Counted from the stretch's first letter, positions 39,313 to 49,517 are shown. The stretch: DNA of 64,000 nucleotides from Kitasatospora sp. NBC_00374 (GCF_041434935.1 NZ_CP107964.1:3658001-3722000), one strand, 5' to 3'. Translations and numbers: made by a program. Notes: generated by a model not told the origin, from the sequence alone.

Positions 39313-40680
39313 TCAGCCCAGGTGGATGCGGACCGCCTCGGCGAGGCGCCCGGCGACGGCCTTGGCCTGCACCTCGTCGGCGGCCTCGACCATCACCCGC
39401 ACCAGCGGCTCGGTCCCCGAGGGGCGCAGCAGCACCCGGCCGGTGGCGCCCAGCTCCGCCTCGGCCTCGGAGACGGCGGCGGTCAGCTCCAGCGAGCTCG
39501 CCACCCGGCTCCGGTCGACGCCCTTGACGTTGATCAGGACCTGCGGCAGCCGGGTCATCACGTCGGCCAGCTCGGCCAGCGACTGCTTGGTCGCGGCCAG
39601 GCGGGCGCCCAGCATCAGGCCGGTGAGGGTGCCGTCGCCGGTGGTGGCGTGGTCCAGCAGGATGACGTGGCCGGACTGCTCGCCGCCGAGGGCGAAGCCG
39701 TGCTGCTTCATCTCCTCCAGCACGTAGCGGTCGCCGACGGCGGTCTGGACGAGGTCGATGCCCTCGCGCTCCATGGCCAGCTTGAAGCCCAGGTTCGACA
39801 TCACGGTGGCGACGGCGGTGTTGCCGCGCAGGGTGCCGGCCTCGCGCATGGCGACCGCCAGGATCGCGATGATCTGGTCGCCGTCGACCTCGTTGCCGTC
39901 CGCGTCGGCGGCCAGGCAGCGGTCGGCGTCGCCGTCCAGGGCGATGCCGAGGTCGGCCTTGTGCTCGTGCATGGCGACGCGGAGCTTGTCGAGGTGGGTG
40001 GAGCCGACACCGTCGTTGATGTTGAGGCCGTTGGGCTCGGCGCCCAGCGTGTAGACCACCTCGGCGCCGGCCCGGGCGAAGGCCTCGGGGGCGACCCGGG
40101 CCGCCGCGCCGTGCGCGCCGTCGATGACGACCTTGACGCCGTCCAGGCGGTTCGGCAGGACGGCGACCAGGTGGGCGACGTAGCGGTCGAAGCCCTCGGT
40201 GTACTGCCGGACCCGGCCGACGGCCGCGCCGGTCGGGCGCTTCCAGTCCTCGTCGGTGCCGACGCCGTAGCGGTGGTAGTGCTCCTCGATGGCGTCCTCG
40301 ATGGCGTCGTCCAGCTTGTGGCCGCCGCGGGCGAGGAACTTGATGCCGTTGTCCGGCATGGCGTTGTGGCTGGCGGAGAGCATCACGCCGAAGTCCGCGC
40401 CGAGCGAGCCGGTGAGGTACGCCACGGCGGGGGTGGGCAGGACACCGACCCGGAGCACGTCCACCCCGGCGCTGGCGAGGCCGGCGATCACGGCGGCCTC
40501 CAGGAACTCCCCGGAGGCACGCGGGTCGCGGCCGACCACGGCGACCGGACGGTGGCCGTCGAAGGCTCCCGCGTCACCGAGCACATGGGCCGCCGCGACC
40601 GACAGGCCCAGGGCCAGTTCGGCGGTCAGGCCCTCGTTGGCCACACCGCGTACCCCGTCCGTACCGAAGAGTCGTCCCAT
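39313..40680 (-). CDS. glmM: Phosphoglucosamine mutase
   Basis: 455 aa; converts glucosamine-6-phosphate to glucosamine-1-phosphate, following Glm[21 protein letters not shown] at ATG 40680 is the canonical N-terminus. The active-site phosphoserine is in [13 protein letters not shown], the metal loop is [10 protein letters not shown], and the phosphate-binding loop is [18 protein letters not shown] and GGAAG precede the start. Confidence 0.97.
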   Translation of the reverse strand: MGRLFGTDGVRGVANEGLTAELALGLSVAAAHVLGDAGAFDGHRPVAVVGRDPRASGEFLEAAVIAGLASAGVDVLRVGVLPTPAVAYLTGSLGADFGVMLSASHNAMPDNGIKFLARGGHKLDDAIEDAIEEHYHRYGVGTDEDWKRPTGAAVGRVRQYTEGFDRYVAHLVAVLPNRLDGVKVVIDGAHGAAARVAPEAFARAGAEVVYTLGAEPNGLNINDGVGSTHLDKLRVAMHEHKADLGIALDGDADRCLAADADGNEVDGDQIIAILAVAMREAGTLRGNTAVATVMSNLGFKLAMEREGIDLVQTAVGDRYVLEEMKQHGFALGGEQSGHVILLDHATTGDGTLTGLMLGARLAATKQSLAELADVMTRLPQVLINVKGVDRSRVASSLELTAAVSEAEAELGATGRVLLRPSGTEPLVRVMVEAADEVQAKAVAGRLAEAVRIHLG

Positions 40681-40755
40681 GCTTCCGTCCTTTGTCGCCC
40701 CTGCTGGCAAAATCATCCGACCGCTCCCGCCTTCGCACCAGGCCTGGGGAGCACG

Positions 40756-40788
40756 ACGCCCCGGAGTACCTGAGGTACTCCGGGGCGT
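40756..40788 (-). terminator. Hairpin between rpsI and glmM
   Basis: ACGCCCCGGAGTACCT (40756-40771) and AGGTACTCCGGGGCGT (40773-40788) are perfect complements around one base, so the real loop is TGA or larger. It lies after rpsI and before glmM, so it may end or reduce read-through. Confidence 0.75.
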
Positions 40789-40798
40789 ACGAGGTGCA

Positions 40799-40839
40799 CC
40801 CGGGGGTGCGCACCACCTGGGCGGCACGCACCCCCCGGG
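40799..40839 (-). terminator. Second hairpin directly after rpsI
   Basis: CCCGGGGGTGCG (40799-40810) pairs with 40827-40839 with one bulged base. It starts seven bases past the rpsI stop and precedes the perfect hairpin at 40756, forming a double terminator. Confidence 0.6.
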
Positions 40840-40845
40840 GCGCAA

Positions 40846-41349
40846 TTAGCGCTTGCTGTACTGCGGCGCCTTGCGGGCCTTCTTGAGACCGGCCTTCTTG
40901 CGCTCGACGGCACGCGCGTCACGCATCAGGAAACCGGCCTTCTTGAGGGCGGCGCGGTTGTTGTCCACGTCGGCCTCGTTCAGGGCGCGGGCCACGCCGA
41001 GGCGCAGCGCGTAGGCCTGACCGGAGACGCCGCCACCCGCGATGCGGGCCACGACGTCGTAACGGCCGTCGAGCTCAAGGAGCTTGAACGGCTCGTTGAC
41101 GGTCTGCTGGTGCACCTTGTTGGGGAAGTAGTTCTCCAGGGTGCGGCCGTTGATCTTCCACTTGCCGGTGCCGGGGACGATGCGCACGCGGGCGATCGCC
41201 TCCTTGCGGCGGCCGAGGCCGGCGCCCGGGGTGGCCTCGCCGAAGCGGCCGGCCAGCGACTCAGTGCTGTACTCGGTCTCGGAGGTGTACTCGTCGACGT
41301 TCTCGTCGAACTCGACCTCGAGGGTGTTCTCGATGGCAGTCTCGGCCAC
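40846..41349 (-). CDS. rpsI: 30S ribosomal protein S9
   Basis: 167 aa. The acidic N-terminal extension of about 45 residues ([20 protein letters not shown]) precedes the core [19 protein letters not shown]. The universally conserved SKR end, which reaches the P-site tRNA, is present. It follows rplM by 48 bases, the conserved L13-S9 pair. Confidence 0.98.
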   Translation of the reverse strand: MAETAIENTLEVEFDENVDEYTSETEYSTESLAGRFGEATPGAGLGRRKEAIARVRIVPGTGKWKINGRTLENYFPNKVHQQTVNEPFKLLELDGRYDVVARIAGGGVSGQAYALRLGVARALNEADVDNNRAALKKAGFLMRDARAVERKKAGLKKARKAPQYSKR

Positions 41350-41397
41350 GGTGTTCCTCAGCTCCTGCTTTTCAGTGATGGGGTTTGGTGGCCGGAA

Positions 41398-41841
41398 TTA
41401 CTGCGCGACCTGGGTGATCTCGAACGGCACCGGCTGCTGCGCAGCGTGCGGGTGCTGGTCGCCCGAGTAGACCTTCAGCTTGGAGAGCATCTGGCGGCCC
41501 AGGCTGTTCTTGGGAAGCATGCCCTTGATGGCCTTCTCGACGGCCTTCTCGGGGTTCTTGTCGAGCAGCTCGTCGTAGCGGACCGAGCGGAGACCGCCCG
41601 GGAAACCGCTGTGACGGTACGCCAGCTTCTGGGTCTTCTTGTTGCCCGACAGGTGCACCTTGTCAGCGTTGATGATGATGACGAAGTCACCGGTGTCAAC
41701 GTGCGGCGCGTAGATCGCCTTGTGCTTGCCCCGCAGGATGGAGGCGGCCTGGGAGGCCAGGCGGCCGAGCACGACGTCGTTCGCGTCGATGACGTGCCAC
41801 TGACGCTGGACGTCGCCGGGCTTGGGGCTGTACGTACGCAC
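41398..41841 (-). CDS. rplM: 50S ribosomal protein L13
   Basis: 147 aa: [20 protein letters not shown], then [17 protein letters not shown] and [20 protein letters not shown]. First gene of the rplM-rpsI operon; the 226-bp gap upstream should hold its promoter. Confidence 0.98.
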   Translation of the reverse strand: MRTYSPKPGDVQRQWHVIDANDVVLGRLASQAASILRGKHKAIYAPHVDTGDFVIIINADKVHLSGNKKTQKLAYRHSGFPGGLRSVRYDELLDKNPEKAVEKAIKGMLPKNSLGRQMLSKLKVYSGDQHPHAAQQPVPFEITQVAQ

Positions 41842-42067
41842 GGTCGTAGCCTTCGCTTTTCAGTGAGTGTGTCCTTGACAGGAGCACGCTGGACGAGTTG
41901 ATCAGCCTTGCCCGCTCTGGACGCAATTCAGAGAAGGGCCGCTGAACATCGGCCTGGTGTCTCCGGCGTACCGACCTCTCACGTGAGATGGAGCGAGCCA
42001 ATACGCACAACAAGGGCCCAGACTACCGGCCCGCACCGCACCGGTCAAAAACGCTCAGCCGCCGGGC

Positions 42068-43732
42068 TCAACGATCACGCACCACCCGGGTCTCGTCCCA
42101 GACCGGTTCCGGCGCCTCGTACACCCGCCCGTCCGACCCGAACACCAGGAAACGGTCGAAGCTCCGGGTGAACCAGCGGTCGTGGGTGACGCACAGCACC
42201 GTGCCGTCGAAGGCCTCCAGGCCCTCCTGCAGGGCCTCCGCGCTCTCCAGGTCCAGGTTGTCGGTCGGCTCGTCGAGCAGCAGCGCGGTGACCCCGGAGA
42301 GCTCCAGCTTGAGGATCATCAACCGGGCCTGCTGACCGCCGGAGAGCGACTCGAACCGCTGCTCCTCCTGCCGGTCCAGCTCGTACCGGCGCAGCGCGCC
42401 CATCGCGGCGCCGCGGCTGAGCGCGTGCTCCTCCTCGACGATCGAGCGCACCGTCCGGCCGAACAGCTCCGGGTGGGCGTGGGTCTGCCGGAAGTGACCG
42501 GGGACCACCCGCGCGCCGAGCCGCCAGGTGCCGCCGTGCCGGACCGACTCGTCCCCGGCGAGCAGCCGCAGGAAGTGCGACTTGCCGGAGCCGTTGGAGC
42601 CGAGCACCGCGACCCGCTCGCCGTAGTAGACCTCCAGGTCGAACGGCTTCATCAGGCCGGTGAGCTCCAGGCCCTCCAGGGTGAGCGCCCGCACGCCCGT
42701 CCGGCCGCCCTTCAGCCGCATGGTGATGTTCTGCTCGCGCGGCGGCTCCTCCGGGCGGCCGGCCTCCTCGAACTTCTTCAGCCGGGTCTGCGCGGCGGCG
42801 TAGCGGGTGGCCAGGGCGTGGCTGACCGAGGCCGCCTGGCGCAGGTTGACCACCAGCTTCTTGAGCTTGGCGTGCTCCTCGTCCCAGCGGCGGCCGAGCT
42901 CCTCGAAGCGGGCGAACCGCTCCTTGCGGGCCTCGTGGAAGGACTCGAAGCCGCCACCGTGCACCCAGACGCTGCTGCCGCCCCCGCCGAAGCCCGACTC
43001 GACGCTGATGATCTTGTCGGCGGTCCGGGAGAGCAGTTCGCGGTCGTGCGAGATGAACAGCACGGTCTTGGAGCTGGCCTTGACGGCCTCCTCCAGCCAG
43101 CGCTTGCCGGGCACGTCCAGGTAGTTGTCCGGCTCGTCGAGCAGCAGCACCTCGTCCGGGCCGCGCAGCAGGCACTCCAGCACCAGCCGCTTCTGCTCAC
43201 CGCCGGACAGCGTGTTCAGACCGCGGAACTGCGCCCGGTCGAACGGCATCCCGAGCGCGGCGGTGGTGCAGACGTCCCAGTCGGTCTCGTAGTCGTATCC
43301 GCCGACGTCCGCCCAGTCGGAGAGCGCCTGCGCGTACGCCATCTGCGTCTTCTCGTCGTCCTGCGCCATCATCGCCAGCTCGGCGGCGTCCACCGCCTTG
43401 GCGGCGACGGCGATCCGCGGCGGCGCGACGGAGACCAGCAGGTCCCGGACGGAGGCGTCCGGCGGCAGCGCGCCGGGGGTCTCCCGCAGGTCCTCGCGGC
43501 CGGTGGTGCCGACGAACTGGCGCATCACGCCGAGCCCGCCGCTGACGGTGACGGTGCCGCCGTGCGGCTGCACGTCACCGGCGATCATGCGGAGCAGGGT
43601 GGTCTTGCCGGCGCCGTTGGCACCGACCAGGGCGACGGCGGCGCCCTCGCCCACCCGGAAGGACGCGTCGTCGAACAGCACCCGCCCGTCCGGCAGGTAG
43701 TACTCCAGGTGTGAAATCTCGACGTGTCCCAT
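42068..43732 (-). CDS. ABC-F family ATPase
   Basis: 554 aa, two ABC domains in one chain and no membrane segment. Domain 1: Walker A GANGAGKTT, signature LSGGEQKRL, Walker B LLLDEPDNYLD. Domain 2: Walker A GSNGSGKSH, signature LSGGQQARL, Walker B LLLDEPTDNLD. The linker between them (HEARKERFARFEELGRRWDE onward) is long and charged, as in ABC-F proteins that act on the ribosome. Whether it protects against an antibiotic or serves translation cannot be told. The Walker A Thr/Ser of domain 2 is Ser. Start MGHVEISHLEYYLPDGRVL at 43732 fits the family; no strong Shine-Dalgarno sequence. Confidence 0.93.
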   Translation of the reverse strand: MGHVEISHLEYYLPDGRVLFDDASFRVGEGAAVALVGANGAGKTTLLRMIAGDVQPHGGTVTVSGGLGVMRQFVGTTGREDLRETPGALPPDASVRDLLVSVAPPRIAVAAKAVDAAELAMMAQDDEKTQMAYAQALSDWADVGGYDYETDWDVCTTAALGMPFDRAQFRGLNTLSGGEQKRLVLECLLRGPDEVLLLDEPDNYLDVPGKRWLEEAVKASSKTVLFISHDRELLSRTADKIISVESGFGGGGSSVWVHGGGFESFHEARKERFARFEELGRRWDEEHAKLKKLVVNLRQAASVSHALATRYAAAQTRLKKFEEAGRPEEPPREQNITMRLKGGRTGVRALTLEGLELTGLMKPFDLEVYYGERVAVLGSNGSGKSHFLRLLAGDESVRHGGTWRLGARVVPGHFRQTHAHPELFGRTVRSIVEEEHALSRGAAMGALRRYELDRQEEQRFESLSGGQQARLMILKLELSGVTALLLDEPTDNLDLESAEALQEGLEAFDGTVLCVTHDRWFTRSFDRFLVFGSDGRVYEAPEPVWDETRVVRDR

Positions 43733-43839
43733 GGCCGCGATTGTGCCTGGGGCGGCGGTGGACTCCAAACCGCTTTTTTGTGTGGCGGTCCGGTGACCCC
43801 GGCGGCCCGGGAACGGGCTGTGCCATAGGATCCGCGATC

Positions 43840-44664
43840 ATGAACACACCAGCCCAGGGCGGGTACGGCGGACGGCCGGGCCCTCCGGAGGAGCCCGACT
43901 GGTACGCCCTCGCCGACCGCAACGAGGCCGAGGCCCGCCGACGAAAGCGGCTGTTCGTGATCGGCGGCGGCGTGCTCGGCACGGCGCTGGCCGCCGGCGG
44001 CGTGGCCGCGGCCCTCGCCCTCACCGGCCCGGACGCCCGGCCCCCGGCCTCCGCTGCCCCGTCGCCGACCGGCGCCGCCACGGCCGACGCGTCCCCGTCC
44101 GCCTCGGCGAGCGCCGCCCCGCCGACCACCCCGCTCGGGGTGATCAGCTCCACCAAGTGGGACAAGGCGAGCGTCAGCGTCGGCACGCTCTTCCCCGCCG
44201 CGACCCTGACCGTCCAGGGCCGCACCTACACCCGGCTCGCCACCGACCTCGACAAGGACTGCACGGGCTCCGCCGCGGGCGGCCTGACCGAGGCGCTGAC
44301 CGGCAACGGCTGCTACAACGTCTACCGCGCCACCTACGGCAACGGCGCCGGGCTGCAGGTCACCGTCGCCGTCGCCACCTTCGCGAGCGACTCCCGGGCG
44401 GCCAAGGCCAAGAACGACGGCAAGGGCAACGCCCTACCGCTGGTGAAGGACAAGGCCACGCCGTTCTGCCCGGGCGTGACGTGCGCCACCGCCAGGAACT
44501 CGCTCGGCCGGTACGCGTACTTCACCGTCGCCGGGCCGACCACCGGCAAGGTGGTCGCCGACGCGGACACGGCCGCGCCGCAGGCGGTCAAGGACATCGC
44601 CGCCTCGGTCTACGACACCCTGCTGGAGCGTGGCCGCGCCGGTCTGGCCGACCTGCCGGGCTGA
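43840..44664 (+). CDS. Membrane-anchored extracellular protein of unknown function
   Basis: 274 aa. A cytoplasmic N-terminus (PEEPDWYALADRNEAEARRR) leads into one membrane helix (LFVIGGGVLGTALAAGGVAA), a Pro/Ser/Thr/Ala linker and an outer domain of about 165 residues (LTVQGRTYTRLATDLDKDCT, GLQVTVAVATFASDSRAAKA). Four Cys in the outer domain could form disulfides. The architecture is common in streptomycete secreted proteins but no function is known. AGGA lies nine bases before the ATG. It converges with truA. Confidence 0.8.
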   Translation: MNTPAQGGYGGRPGPPEEPDWYALADRNEAEARRRKRLFVIGGGVLGTALAAGGVAAALALTGPDARPPASAAPSPTGAATADASPSASASAAPPTTPLGVISSTKWDKASVSVGTLFPAATLTVQGRTYTRLATDLDKDCTGSAAGGLTEALTGNGCYNVYRATYGNGAGLQVTVAVATFASDSRAAKAKNDGKGNALPLVKDKATPFCPGVTCATARNSLGRYAYFTVAGPTTGKVVADADTAAPQAVKDIAASVYDTLLERGRAGLADLPG

Positions 44665-44686
44665 GCCCGGCGGGGCGGCCCCGGCG

Positions 44687-45589
44687 TCAGCCCTCGGTGC
44701 CCGGCAGGGTCCGCATCCGGCGGGCCGCCCGGTTGCGCGCGGCGAGCTGGTCGTCGGCCGGGTAGCCGACCTCCTCCAGCGTCAGCCCGTACGGCCGGAT
44801 CACGTTGACCGCGGAGTTGCGCACCCGGCCGGCCAGCACCTGGCCGGGGAACTCCACCGGCCGGTGCCCGTCGCCGACCAGCAGCATCGCGCCGACCAGC
44901 GCCCGCACCATGTTGTGGCAGAACGCGTCGGCCCGGACGGTGGCCACCGCCAGGCTGCCCTCCTGGGTCGCGTACCCGTCCACCGGCACCCGCTCCCAGT
45001 GCAGTTCCAGCAGGGTGCGGATGGTGGTCGCGCCCTCGCGCTTCTTGCAGTACGCGGCGAAGTCGTGCTCGCCGACCAGCAGCCGGGCCGCCTCGTTCAT
45101 CAGGTCGATGTCCACCGGCCGGTCGTGCCAGAGCACATGCCCGCGCAGCAGCGGGTCGACCCCGCCGGGGTGGTCGGCGACCCGGTACGCGTACCGGCGC
45201 CAGATGGCGGCGAAACGGGCGTCGAAGCCGCTCGGGGCCTCGCCCACCCGGAAGATCCGGATGTCCGCGGGCAGCCGCCCGGCCAGGCGCCGGAGCAGCT
45301 TCTCGCCGTGGCCGGCCCACAGCTCCTGCGGCAGGTCGACGTGCGCGACCTGACCGCGGGCGTGCACGCCGGCGTCGGTGCGACCGGCGACCGTGAGGTC
45401 GTACGTCTCCGAGCTGCGGGTGACGACCCGCAGGGCGTCCTCGATCTCGCCCTGCACCGTGCGCCGTCCGGGCTGCCGCGCCCAGCCGGAGAACTCCGCG
45501 CCGTGGTAGGCCAGGTCCAGCCGGATCCGGACGTACCCGTCGGCGGGCCCGTCCTGCTGCGGCGGCGTCTGCTCGCAATCCTTGAGCAC
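44687..45589 (-). CDS. truA: tRNA pseudouridine(38-40) synthase TruA
   Basis: 300 aa from GTG 45589, with GGGAG about nine bases upstream; longer in-frame starts run into the rplQ terminator and are rejected. The catalytic Asp is in [14 protein letters not shown]; the substrate loop motif [17 protein letters not shown] is near the C-terminus. Modifies U38-U40 in the tRNA anticodon stem. It follows rplQ, a conserved order. Confidence 0.96.
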   Translation of the reverse strand: MLKDCEQTPPQQDGPADGYVRIRLDLAYHGAEFSGWARQPGRRTVQGEIEDALRVVTRSSETYDLTVAGRTDAGVHARGQVAHVDLPQELWAGHGEKLLRRLAGRLPADIRIFRVGEAPSGFDARFAAIWRRYAYRVADHPGGVDPLLRGHVLWHDRPVDIDLMNEAARLLVGEHDFAAYCKKREGATTIRTLLELHWERVPVDGYATQEGSLAVATVRADAFCHNMVRALVGAMLLVGDGHRPVEFPGQVLAGRVRNSAVNVIRPYGLTLEEVGYPADDQLAARNRAARRMRTLPGTEG

Positions 45590-45617
45590 TGCTGAAAACT
45601 CCCCGGGGATAAAGGAA

Positions 45618-45653
45618 CGGGCCCGCTCCCCCATCGCTGGGAGAGCGGGCCCG
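45618..45653 (-). terminator. Hairpin between rplQ and truA
   Basis: CGGGCCCGCTC (45618-45628) pairs with GAGCGGGCCCG (45643-45653), starting 18 bases past the rplQ stop. truA initiation lies beyond it, so truA is either reached by read-through or has its own promoter. Confidence 0.75.
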
Positions 45654-45670
45654 AGCTGCACCTGACGGTG

Positions 45671-46144
45671 TCAGGCGGACTCGACCTCGGTGGTCTCGTC
45701 GGCCTTGGTCTCGGCGGCCTGCTCGGCCTCCTTGACGGCACGCTTGGTGGCGCCCTCGGCCTCGCCGACGGCGGTCTGCGCGACGGTCAGGCCCTCGACC
45801 AGCTCGATCACGGCCATCGGGGCGTTGTCGCCACGACGGGGACCGATCTTGGTGATACGGGTGTAACCACCCGGGCGGTTCTCGTAGCGCGGCGCGATCT
45901 CGGTGAAGAGAGTGTGCAGCACCGAGATGTCGGTGATCGTCTTGCGAACCAGGCGACGGTTGTGGATGTCGCCCTTCTTCGCCTTGGTGATCAGCTTCTC
46001 CGCCAGCGGGCGCATCCGACGGGCCTTGGCCTCGGTCGTGGTGATGCGGCCGTACTGGAACAGCTCCCGGCACAGACCGGCGAGCAGCAGCGGCTCGTGG
46101 TGCGGGCCGCCGCCGAGGCGGGCACCCTTGGTGGGACGCGGCAT
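45671..46144 (-). CDS. rplQ: 50S ribosomal protein L17
   Basis: 157 aa from ATG 46144 with AAGGAG six bases upstream; longer starts are rejected. [20 protein letters not shown] is the conserved N-terminus. The last 35 residues form an acidic, Ala/Glu/Lys-rich tail seen in actinobacterial L17. Confidence 0.98.
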   Translation of the reverse strand: MPRPTKGARLGGGPHHEPLLLAGLCRELFQYGRITTTEAKARRMRPLAEKLITKAKKGDIHNRRLVRKTITDISVLHTLFTEIAPRYENRPGGYTRITKIGPRRGDNAPMAVIELVEGLTVAQTAVGEAEGATKRAVKEAEQAAETKADETTEVESA

Positions 46145-46235
46145 GGATGACTCCTTGAATCTCCGACTGCGGCCGTACCAGGTACCGCAGCGGGCGGCCG
46201 GGCACTGTTGCCCGGACGACTTTCTTGCATCGATG

Positions 46236-46264
46236 CGGGGGCGACCCGCAGGGAGTCGCCCCCG
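46236..46264 (-). terminator. Hairpin between rpoA and rplQ
   Basis: GGGGGCGAC and GTCGCCCCC (plus one outer C-G pair) around a nine-base loop, 10 bases past the rpoA stop. May be an attenuator or mRNA-stabilising element since rplQ follows. Confidence 0.6.
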
Positions 46265-46274
46265 AACCAAACTC

Positions 46275-47297
46275 CTAGTACTGCTCGGTCTCCGCGTAAC
46301 CCGCGTCGTCCAGGTCGTCGGCGCCGAAGGCGTCGGCGGCGGCGGTCGGGTCGAATCCGGGCGGGCTGTCCTTGAGGGCCAGGCCCATGCCGGCCAGCTT
46401 CGCCTTGACCTCGTCGATCGACTTCGCACCGAAGTTGCGGATGTCGAGCAGGTCGGCCTCGGAGCGGGCGACGAGCTCACCCACGGTGTGGATGCCCTCG
46501 CGCTTGAGGCAGTTGTACGACCGAACGGTGAGCTCGAGCTCCTCGATCGGCAGCGCCAGGTCGGCGGCCAGGGCGGCGTCCGTCGGGGACGGGCCCATGT
46601 CGATGCCCTCGGCGTCGACGTTCAGCTCGCGGGCGAGGCCGAACAGCTCGACGAGGGTCTTACCGGCCGACGCCATGGCGTCACGCGGGCGCATGGCGGG
46701 CTTGGTCTCGACGTCGACGATCAGCTTGTCGAAGTCGGTCCGCTGCTCGACACGGGTGGCCTCGACCTTGTAGGTGACCTTCAGCACGGGGCTGTAGATC
46801 GAGTCGACCGGGATACGGCCGATCTCCTGGCCGGAAGCCTTGTTCTGCACGGCGGAGACGTAGCCGCGACCGCGCTCGACGGTCAGCTCCATCTCCAGCT
46901 TGCCCTTGCCGTTCAGCGTGGCGAGGACCAGCTCGGGGTTGTGCACCTCGACACCGGCCGGGGGCGCGATGTCGGCGGCGGTGACCACACCCGGGCCCTG
47001 CTTGCGCAGGTACATCACGACCGGCTCGTCGTGCTCCGAGGAGACGACCAGCTGCTTGATGTTGAGGATGAGGTCGGTGACGTCCTCCTTGACGCCCGGC
47101 ACGGTGGTGAACTCGTGCAGGACACCGTCGACCCGGATGCTGGTGACAGCAGCGCCGGGGATCGAGGAGAGGAGCGTACGGCGGAGCGAGTTGCCGAGGG
47201 TGTAGCCGAAGCCCGGCTCCAGCGGCTCGATCACGAACCGCGAGCGGAATTCGTCGACGACCTCTTCGGTCAGCGAGGGACGCTGAGCGATCAGCAT
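46275..47297 (-). CDS. rpoA: RNA polymerase alpha subunit
   Basis: 340 aa from ATG 47297, GGAGGA about nine bases upstream. The N-terminal assembly domain ([20 protein letters not shown]) and the C-terminal promoter-contacting domain ([20 protein letters not shown], then [19 protein letters not shown]) are complete. Ends with an acidic tail ([14 protein letters not shown]). Confidence 0.99.
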   Translation of the reverse strand: MLIAQRPSLTEEVVDEFRSRFVIEPLEPGFGYTLGNSLRRTLLSSIPGAAVTSIRVDGVLHEFTTVPGVKEDVTDLILNIKQLVVSSEHDEPVVMYLRKQGPGVVTAADIAPPAGVEVHNPELVLATLNGKGKLEMELTVERGRGYVSAVQNKASGQEIGRIPVDSIYSPVLKVTYKVEATRVEQRTDFDKLIVDVETKPAMRPRDAMASAGKTLVELFGLARELNVDAEGIDMGPSPTDAALAADLALPIEELELTVRSYNCLKREGIHTVGELVARSEADLLDIRNFGAKSIDEVKAKLAGMGLALKDSPPGFDPTAAADAFGADDLDDAGYAETEQY

Positions 47298-47354
47298 GTT
47301 TTCAGATCCTCCAGTTGTCTTCGGCACCCACTATTTGATGCCGAACAGAACCAG

Positions 47355-47388
47355 CGTACGGGGTCCTGCGCGAACAGGACCCCGTACG
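47355..47388 (-). terminator. Strong hairpin between rpsK and rpoA
   Basis: CGTACGGGGTCCTG (47355-47368) and CAGGACCCCGTACG (47375-47388) form a perfect 14-bp stem with a six-base loop. It lies 38 bases past the rpsK stop and 58 before the rpoA start. No U-tract follows. Confidence 0.7.
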
Positions 47389-47425
47389 TGGTGTAAAGCA
47401 ACCTGCGTGCCCGAAGGGCGCTGCG

Positions 47426-47833
47426 TCAGACGCGGCGGCGCTTCGGCGGACGGCAGCCGTTGTGCGGGGTGGGGGTGACGTCCTGGATCGAGCCCACCTC
47501 CAGGCCGGTGGCCTGGAGCGAGCGGATCGCGGTCTCGCGGCCGGAGCCCGGACCCTTCACGAAGACGTCGACCTTGCGCATGCCGTGCTCCTGCGCGCGA
47601 CGGGCAGCGGCCTCGGCGGCCATCTGCGCGGCGAACGGGGTGGACTTGCGCGAGCCCTTGAAGCCGACGTGACCGGCAGAGGCCCAGGAGATCACGTTGC
47701 CCGAGGGGTCGGTGATCGAAACGATGGTGTTGTTGAACGTGCTCTTGATGTGGGCGTGCCCGTGAGCGACGTTCTTCTTCTCCTTGCGGCGGATCTTCTT
47801 CGCGCCGGCAGCCTGACGACCCTTGGGGGGCAT
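47426..47833 (-). CDS. rpsK: 30S ribosomal protein S11
   Basis: 135 aa: basic N-terminus ([20 protein letters not shown]), [20 protein letters not shown], and the conserved end [18 protein letters not shown]. Co-transcribed with rpsM. Confidence 0.98.
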   Translation of the reverse strand: MPPKGRQAAGAKKIRRKEKKNVAHGHAHIKSTFNNTIVSITDPSGNVISWASAGHVGFKGSRKSTPFAAQMAAEAAARRAQEHGMRKVDVFVKGPGSGRETAIRSLQATGLEVGSIQDVTPTPHNGCRPPKRRRV

Positions 47834-47906
47834 AAGTCTGTATCTCCTACTGAGGTGGTCGGTCCGCTATCCCGCGGGCCGGAGGGATGTCCGGTTACGG
47901 GACGGA

Positions 47907-48287
47907 CTACTTCTTGCCCGGCTTCTTCTTACCGGCAATCGCGCGACGCGGGCCCTTGCGGGTACGCGCGTTGGTGTGGGTGCGCTGACCGCGGACGGGC
48001 AGGCCGCGGCGGTGACGCAGACCCTCGTAGCAGCCGATCTCGACCTTGCGGCGGATGTCGGCGGCGACCGAACGGCGGAGGTCACCCTCGACCGTGTAGT
48101 TGGCGTCGATCCACTGCGCGAGCTTCACGAGGTCTTCCTCGGAAATGTCGCGGACCCGGATGTCGGGGTTCACGCCCGTCTCGGCCAGCGACTGCTGGGC
48201 GCGGGTACGGCCGATGCCGTAGACGTACGTGAGGGCGATCTCGATCCGCTTCTCACGGGGGAGATCAACGCCGGCGAGGCGTGCCAT
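47907..48287 (-). CDS. rpsM: 30S ribosomal protein S13
   Basis: 126 aa: [33 protein letters not shown], and the basic end [19 protein letters not shown]. The 179-bp gap before it holds a small hairpin TCCGTCCC/GGGACGGA (48380-48399). Confidence 0.98.
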   Translation of the reverse strand: MARLAGVDLPREKRIEIALTYVYGIGRTRAQQSLAETGVNPDIRVRDISEEDLVKLAQWIDANYTVEGDLRRSVAADIRRKVEIGCYEGLRHRRGLPVRGQRTHTNARTRKGPRRAIAGKKKPGKK

Positions 48288-48466
48288 TCATGGCTCCTGT
48301 GGTTCTTCAGAGGTCTTACGGGGTACCTACTCCAACACCTCTCGGCGAGGGAGCCCCGGCCTCTGACCGGGGGTGGCAGTCCGTCCCGCGAGGGACGGAT
48401 CGGGCAGCCCGCGTTATGACGTTGTGCGCGTCGCGCGAAGTACTACGAGAAATGCGGGGAGAGAGA

Positions 48467-48580
48467 TCAGCCCTGGCGCTGCTTGTGGCGCAGGTTGTCG
48501 CAGATCACCATGACCCGGCCGTGACGGCGGATCACCTTGCACTTGTCGCAGATCTTCTTGACGCTCGGCTTGACCTTCAT
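48467..48580 (-). CDS. rpmJ: 50S ribosomal protein L36 (zinc-binding type)
   Basis: 37 aa, [20 protein letters not shown] and on to [12 protein letters not shown]11, C14, C27 and H32 are the zinc ligands, so this is the zinc-containing (C+) form. It lies between infA and rpsM, as usual. Confidence 0.97.
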   Translation of the reverse strand: MKVKPSVKKICDKCKVIRRHGRVMVICDNLRHKQRQG

Positions 48581-48615
48581 GGTTCAGGTTCTCCGGGTCT
48601 AGATCTGACAGGTTC

Positions 48616-48837
48616 TTACTTGTACCGGTAGACGATCCGGCCGCGAGTCAGGTCGTAAGGGCTGAGCTCCACGACAACCCGGTCGTCCGGGAGGATACGG
48701 ATGTAGTGCATCCGCATCTTGCCGCTGATGTGCGCGAGGACCTTGTGACCGTTCTGCAGCTCGACCTTGAACATGGCGTTCGGAAGAGACTCGATCACGG
48801 TGCCCTCGATCTCAATGGCGCCTTGCTTCTTTGCCAT
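48616..48837 (-). CDS. infA: Translation initiation factor IF-1
   Basis: 73 aa from ATG 48837: [20 protein letters not shown], then [20 protein letters not shown]-type OB fold (here ILPDD), ending GRIVYRYK. The longer open frame upstream is not used; family length fixes the start. First gene of the infA-rpmJ-rpsM-rpsK-rpoA-rplQ run. Confidence 0.98.
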   Translation of the reverse strand: MAKKQGAIEIEGTVIESLPNAMFKVELQNGHKVLAHISGKMRMHYIRILPDDRVVVELSPYDLTRGRIVYRYK

Positions 48838-49014
48838 GAACTGCGAGATCCACCTTCCGGGGCCGGCTACCGCATGCGGCACGCTCGTGTGCGAGCCTGG
48901 GTCCACCCCAACCCTCACGGGAAGAGGGCGTGCCGAAGCACGCTACGAGTGAGCCGACGCATCAGTCTACGTCAGGCAGCAACCCGACGCCAAAACGATG
49001 CCGACCGGTCACGC

Positions 49015-49440
49015 TCAGTACGTGGCGCCGACCGACACGGGCTCGACCACCGCGGTGCAGGACGCGCAACGGCGGGCCGCCTGCGGGATCTCGGTCAGGC
49101 ACTCCGGGCAGGGGCGCTTCGGGGTCTTCGGCTTCTTCGGCAGGTAGCGGGCGGTCGCCTTGGTGACCGGCAGCACCACGCAGAAGTAGAGCACCGCGGC
49201 GGTCATCAGGAACGCGATCAGCACATTGAGGAACTGGCCGTACGGGAAGGTGACCCCGGCCACGGTGAACTTGTAGCTGCTGAAGTCGCCGGCCGCGCCG
49301 ACCACCACGCCGACCAGCGGGGTGAGGAAGGCCGACACGAAGCCGGTCACCACGCCGGTGAAGGCGGCACCGATCACGACACCGACCGCCATGTCGATGA
49401 CGTTGCCGCGCATCATGAAGTCCCGGAAGCCCTTGAGCAC
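49015..49440 (-). CDS. mscL: Large-conductance mechanosensitive channel MscL with C-terminal zinc-ribbon
   Basis: 141 aa from GTG 49440, with AAGGGG six bases upstream. MLKGFRDFMMRGNVIDMAVG is the MscL N-terminal helix, TM1 follows (VVIGAAFTGVVTGFVSAFLT), then an outer loop, TM2 (FLNVLIAFLMTAAVLYFCVV) and a basic cytoplasmic helix. The last 30 residues carry C111-x2-C114 and C125-x2-C128, a putative zinc ribbon absent from classical MscL. The channel opens under membrane tension to release solutes in osmotic downshock. It sits between infA and map, bounded by a terminator upstream, so it is an insertion in the ribosomal cluster with its own promoter. Confidence 0.95.
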   Translation of the reverse strand: MLKGFRDFMMRGNVIDMAVGVVIGAAFTGVVTGFVSAFLTPLVGVVVGAAGDFSSYKFTVAGVTFPYGQFLNVLIAFLMTAAVLYFCVVLPVTKATARYLPKKPKTPKRPCPECLTEIPQAARRCASCTAVVEPVSVGATY

Positions 49441-49517
49441 TGCTCGCCCCTTGTGTCGTCGTGGTCGTCAAAGGCGGGATCCTAGCGAAAACTCTCCCCG
49501 GTATCAAAATAGGACAA

